Shown one piece after another: positions 60,541 through 64,000 of a DNA stretch of 64,000 bases. Position numbers and translations under genes: made by a program. The DNA is from Cypionkella sinensis (lineage in GTDB: Bacteria; Pseudomonadota; Alphaproteobacteria; Rhodobacterales; Rhodobacteraceae): assembly GCF_042646385.1 (NCBI RefSeq), contig NZ_JBHRTO010000001.1, positions 1,860,001-1,924,000 on the forward strand. The letters are read 5' to 3'. The notes beneath the pieces are model-generated. The model did no database searches, was not told where the DNA came from, and saw nothing but the letters and a program-made list of their open reading frames with translations. Numbering within the stretch: the stretch's first letter is position 1; each line of letters opens with the position of its first letter.

Positions 60541-60588
60541 CTTCATCTTGGCAAAAATACTCTCAGGGTCCGGGGGCGAGCCCCCGGC
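60541..60588 (-). repeat. Composite intergenic element, copy G
   Basis: On the minus strand: hairpin GCCGGGGGCTCGCCCCCGG, ACCCTGAGAGTATTTTTGCC, then AAGATGAAG. It is downstream of the minus-strand permease operon and 8 bp from the exonuclease stop. Confidence 0.83.
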
Positions 60589-60659
60589 GCGTGCCGCAAA
60601 ACCTCCAACGCAGGATTGGCACCAGACGGGGGCGCGGGGGTTGGCAAACCCCCGCCGTG

Positions 60660-61571
60660 TCAGCCCTCAAACGGCTGGCCCAAAGAGGCGATGGTGTTCA
60701 ACCGCATCCGCCTGCGGTTCGATGAAATAACCGCCAGCATCAGGATCGTCACGATATAGGGCACACAGGCCAAAAGCTGCGAGGGGATGTTGACGCCTGC
60801 GGCTTGGGTGGTCAGCTCTCCCAGTGACAGCGCGCCGAACAGCAGCGCACCGAACACCACCCGGCCGGTCATCCATGTGCCAAACACCACCAGCGCCAGT
60901 GCAATCCAGCCGCGCCCGGCAATCATGCCATCGGCCCAAAGCGGCGTGTAAACGGTCGAGGCATAGGCCCCAGCAATCCCCGCCAACGCACCGCCAAAGG
61001 CAATCGCGCCGCAACGCACCCGCAGCACTGGAAAGCCTATGGCCCGCGCCGCATGCGGGTTTTCGCCCACCGCCCGGATGATCAGGCCAAGTTTCGAATG
61101 GTTCATCACCGCCCAGATCGCCAGCGCCAATGCCGCCGTGGCCCAGACCACCACATCCTGCACGAACAAAACGCCCACCACCGGCAGATCCGACAGCAAC
61201 GGCAGCGCCAGTTTCGGCAAACCGTCAATCGTCAGGCTTTCGAAACTCTTGCCGAACAGCGACGACAGCCCGGTGCCCAGAATCCCAATCGCCAGCCCCG
61301 CCGCCACTTGGTTGGCAACAAAGCCCAGCACGATCAACGCAAACAGCAACGACAGCGCCGCGCCGCCGAAAGCCGCCACCACAAACCCCAAGGCATGACT
61401 GCCGTAGGTGTAAGTGGTGATGAACCCCAGCGCCGCCCCCAGCGCCATCATGCCTTCCAGCCCAAGGTTCAGCACGCCCGAGCGTTCCACCACCATCTCG
61501 CCCAGTGCCGCCAGCAGCATCGGCGTCGCGGCGGCCAGCATGCCCGCCAGAATGAAATCAACGGCGTTCAT
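60660..61571 (-). CDS. Nucleoside/purine ABC transporter permease (YufQ-type)
   Basis: A 303-residue inner-membrane permease, one of two in a BmpA-type nucleoside importer. The signature ERSGVLNLGLEGMMALGA near residue 29 is typical; it has eight or more membrane segments. The start overlaps the second permease by ATGA. In this setting it probably imports purines, nucleosides or ureides for the neighbouring purine pathway. Confidence 0.9.
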   Translation of the reverse strand: MNAVDFILAGMLAAATPMLLAALGEMVVERSGVLNLGLEGMMALGAALGFITTYTYGSHALGFVVAAFGGAALSLLFALIVLGFVANQVAAGLAIGILGTGLSSLFGKSFESLTIDGLPKLALPLLSDLPVVGVLFVQDVVVWATAALALAIWAVMNHSKLGLIIRAVGENPHAARAIGFPVLRVRCGAIAFGGALAGIAGAYASTVYTPLWADGMIAGRGWIALALVVFGTWMTGRVVFGALLFGALSLGELTTQAAGVNIPSQLLACVPYIVTILMLAVISSNRRRMRLNTIASLGQPFEG

Positions 61572-62638
61572 GGCGTCACCTTGCGGCTAAAGCTGATGCG
61601 GTGGCGAATGAACGTCAGGCCAGCAAGGTAAAAGCACAACAGCAAGCCCTGGAACACCCAGACGGCGGCCACCGGCAAATCCGCCGACACCATCGCATTA
61701 TCGCCGCCGATATAAATCACCGACATCACAAAGGCCGAGATCACAATGCCCAGTGGGTTCAACCCGCCCAAATAGGCCACGATGATCGCCGAATAGCCGT
61801 AACCCAGCGAGACCGAGCGTTGCAACTGCCCCAGCGGCCCTGCCACTTCCGCAGCCCCCGCCAGCCCCGCCGCCAAACCGCCCAAAAGCAGGCTCATCCA
61901 GATCGCCCTGCCCTCACTGAACCCGGCATAGGCTGCCGCGCGCGGGGCAAGCCCGCCGACCAGCAGTTGAAACCCGGCAAAGCGATGGCGCATCAGCACA
62001 TAGGCCAGAACACTCGCCACCAGCGCAAACAACAGCGAGATATTCACCCGCGTTCCCGGCAGCAAGATCGGCAGCAAGGCCGCATCCGGGAACATCACGC
62101 TTTGCGGAAAATTGAAGCCATGCGGGTCTTTCCAGGGCCCAAGCAGCAGATAGTTCAGCAGTTGCGCCGCGATCAGCGTCAGCATCAGCGTCACCAGAAT
62201 CTCATTGGCGTTGAAGCGGGTGCGGAACAGCGCGGCAATCGCGGCCCAAGCCATCCCCGCCGCGGCCCCCATCACCAGCATGGCGGGCAGCATCCACGCA
62301 CTTTCCCCCATCGGATACCACACCGGCATCGCCGAGGCCGCGATAGCCCCGATAATCAACTGCCCCTCGGCCCCGATGTTGAACACATTGGCGCGAAAAC
62401 CGATGGCCAACCCCTGCGCGATCAGCAGCAGAGGCGCCATTTTCAGCAGCACTTCGGAAAAGTTATACCAGCTTAGAAACGGCTCCAGCAGCAGCGAATA
62501 CAGCGCCTGCCCCGGTGCTTTGCCGAGCAGCGTGAACAGGATCACGCTGGCCACAATCGCACAGGCAAACGCCACCACCGGGGCCAGCAGCATGGCCCTG
62601 CGCGAGGCGTGATCGCGGCGGGTAAAGCTGATCTTCAT
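61568..62638 (-). CDS. Nucleoside/purine ABC transporter permease (YufP-type)
   Basis: A 356-residue permease with the paired family signature ANVFNIGAEGQLIIGAIAA near residue 83 and about ten membrane segments. The first segment follows a basic N-terminus (FTRRDHASRRAMLL). It overlaps the ATPase upstream and the partner permease downstream by four bases each, so the three are one operon. Confidence 0.91.
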   Translation of the reverse strand: MKISFTRRDHASRRAMLLAPVVAFACAIVASVILFTLLGKAPGQALYSLLLEPFLSWYNFSEVLLKMAPLLLIAQGLAIGFRANVFNIGAEGQLIIGAIAASAMPVWYPMGESAWMLPAMLVMGAAAGMAWAAIAALFRTRFNANEILVTLMLTLIAAQLLNYLLLGPWKDPHGFNFPQSVMFPDAALLPILLPGTRVNISLLFALVASVLAYVLMRHRFAGFQLLVGGLAPRAAAYAGFSEGRAIWMSLLLGGLAAGLAGAAEVAGPLGQLQRSVSLGYGYSAIIVAYLGGLNPLGIVISAFVMSVIYIGGDNAMVSADLPVAAVWVFQGLLLCFYLAGLTFIRHRISFSRKVTP

Positions 62639-64000
62639 GCCGCACTTCCGATCATATAAGCGCCCACGGCTTCGGCGTTGGTCTCGGCCACGGGCAGCGA
62701 CGGCGACAGATGGCCCTTGTGCAGCACATGCAGGCGGTCACAAATCTGGAACAACTCCTCCAACTCCTCGGAAATCACCAGAATGGCAGCGCCCGCGTTG
62801 CGCATCGCGATCAGGCGCTGGCGAATTTCGGTGGCCGCCCCAATATCGACGCCCCAGGTCGGCTGCGAGACCAGCAGCAGCTTGGGGTCGAGCATCATCT
62901 CGCGCCCCATGATGAACTTTTGCAGATTGCCGCCCGACAGCGCCGCCGCCTCGGCCGCTGGCCCCGGCGTGCGCACGTCATAGCGGGCAATGATGGCGCC
63001 GGTAAAGGCGCGCTCGGGCGCACGGCGAATAAAGCCACGCGCCACCAGCCCCGCACGATGCGCGGTCAGCAAGGCATTGTCGGCCAAAGACATTTCCGGC
63101 ACGGCGCCGCGCCCCAAGCGTTCTTCAGGCACAAAGGCAAAGCCCAGACGGCGGCGCGCAGCCACGCCAAGCCCGCCCACGCCGTGTCCCATCATGCGGA
63201 TGCCGTCGCCCTGCGCCGTGATTTCGCCCGAGATCAGCGCCGCCAGTTCCTGCTGCCCATTGCCGGAAATCCCGGCGATGCCAACAATCTCACCGCTGCG
63301 CACCCGCAGGGAAACATCACGCAGCGAAACCCCAAACGGATCATCGTTGCGGTAACTTAACCCCGCGAGTTCCAGCCGCGCCTCGCCCGGTTCCTGCGCC
63401 GTGGCGGGCAAGGGCGGCGGCATGGCGCGGCCGATCATCAGCGTCGCCAGATCCTTGGCCGAATGGCCGCGCGGATCAACCCGCCCCGTCACCTGGCCTG
63501 CGCGCAGGATGGTGGCGGTGTCGCACAACTCTTTGATTTCTTCCAGTTTGTGACTGATGAACAAGATCGCCATGCCGCGCGCCTGCAACGCCCGCAAAGT
63601 GTCAAACAACTTCGCCACGCTTTGCGGCGGCAGCACCGAGGTTGGCTCGTCCAGAATAAGCAGTTCGGGATTCAACAGCAGACAGCGGATGATCTCTACC
63701 CGTTGCCGCTCGCCCACCGACAGCGCATGCACCATGGCGGCGGGGTCAACCTCCAGCCCGAACTCAGCGCCCAAATCCCGGATACGGCGGGCAAGATCGG
63801 CCTGTTTGCCCGGCACGATCAGCGCGATGTTTTGCACCACCGACAGCGTTTCAAACAGCGAGAAATGCTGAAACACCATGCCAATCCCCAAGGCCCGCGC
63901 CTCTGCCGGGCTGGCAAGGTTCACCGGCTGACCCTTCCACAGGATCGTGCCTGCATCCGGCGTCTCGACCCCGTAAATCAGCTTCATCAACGTCGATTTG
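62635..64000 (-). CDS. Nucleoside/purine ABC transporter ATPase, N-terminus cut by window edge
   Basis: A tandem ABC ATPase of the RbsA/YufO type. The window ends inside the first Walker A (the KSTLMKL end is visible), so about 35 N-terminal residues are missing. The first domain has ALSVGERQRVEI and LLILDEPTSVL; the second has GISGNGQQELAAL (degenerate Walker A, usual here) and AALSGGNLQKFIMGRE. Stop overlaps the YufP-type permease. The substrate-binding lipoprotein should lie outside to the right. Confidence 0.92.
   Translation of the reverse strand, partial: KSTLMKLIYGVETPDAGTILWKGQPVNLASPAEARALGIGMVFQHFSLFETLSVVQNIALIVPGKQADLARRIRDLGAEFGLEVDPAAMVHALSVGERQRVEIIRCLLLNPELLILDEPTSVLPPQSVAKLFDTLRALQARGMAILFISHKLEEIKELCDTATILRAGQVTGRVDPRGHSAKDLATLMIGRAMPPPLPATAQEPGEARLELAGLSYRNDDPFGVSLRDVSLRVRSGEIVGIAGISGNGQQELAALISGEITAQGDGIRMMGHGVGGLGVAARRRLGFAFVPEERLGRGAVPEMSLADNALLTAHRAGLVARGFIRRAPERAFTGAIIARYDVRTPGPAAEAAALSGGNLQKFIMGREMMLDPKLLLVSQPTWGVDIGAATEIRQRLIAMRNAGAAILVISEELEELFQICDRLHVLHKGHLSPSLPVAETNAEAVGAYMIGSAA

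Noticed and set aside
1..64000. tRNA, rRNA, CRISPR, prophage or insertion sequence
   Set aside because: I scanned gene gaps and found no cloverleaf, regular spacer array, integrase or transposase; the repeats present are short and non-coding.

Overview
The window comes from an aerobic, GC-rich alphaproteobacterium, most likely Rhodobacterales (Rhodobacteraceae/Paracoccaceae). The reasons are the oxygen-dependent cobalamin genes (cobG, cobN, cobW, bluB), a leuA next to mreBCD-mrdA-rodA, two split gamma-glutamyl/aminotransferase catabolic clusters, and many copies of a short intergenic element that I associate with this order. Genes are tightly packed, often with ATGA overlaps. I see no tRNA, rRNA, CRISPR array, prophage or intact insertion sequence.

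Layout. (1) 1-14604 is a cobalamin region. A minus-strand operon DUF1636-cobW-cobN-cobG sits behind a clear cobalamin riboswitch. Divergent from it are cobO and cobQ. A second minus operon (alpha-ribazole phosphatase-like, pduX-like kinase, cbiB, threonine-phosphate decarboxylase, bluB) makes the aminopropanol arm and dimethylbenzimidazole, and a plus operon cobU-cobT-cobS finishes the nucleotide loop. (2) 14666-22705 is housekeeping: gltX, a small zinc peptidase, a secreted protein, ynfA, nadE, an 18-repeat MORN protein, rpiB and an SDR. (3) 23000-24801 is leuA behind a leader peptide with four consecutive Leu codons. (4) 24985-30710 is the rod-shape operon mreB-mreC-mreD-mrdA-rodA. (5) 30715-33345 holds DUF1345, a glyoxylate/hydroxypyruvate reductase and an EamA exporter. 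(6) 33367-40611 is an RpiR regulator divergent from N-formylglutamate amidohydrolase-like hydrolase, glutamine-synthetase-like ligase, aldehyde dehydrogenase, iron alcohol dehydrogenase and FAD oxidase: a candidate gamma-glutamyl-amine or amino-alcohol pathway. (7) 40956-44611 holds terC, a glyoxylate/hydroxypyruvate reductase, an SH3 protein and a cation efflux pump. (8) 44810-51094 is a TetR/BetI-like regulator followed by aruH-aruI (arginine transaminase pathway), a class III aminotransferase and a PuuA-like ligase. (9) 51218-56476 holds a CbiX-like chelatase, a kinase/class III PLP pair resembling hydroxylysine or ethanolamine phospholyase systems, an EEP hydrolase, a GNAT and a conserved hypothetical. 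(10) 56580-64000 is purine catabolism: allA, ureidoglycine aminohydrolase, a puuE-uraD fusion, uraH, a DEDD exonuclease and a nucleoside/purine ABC importer cut by the right edge.

The intergenic DNA is the least expected part. It carries at least five repeat families: a composite hairpin plus AT-rich box element (8 copies), a REP/BIME-like GTAG palindrome whose GTAG supplies stop codons, a 27-bp GC inverted repeat, a pair of about 85-bp elements headed by a GGTCCC palindrome, and two copies of a roughly 200-235 bp multi-hairpin element whose differences preserve pairing.
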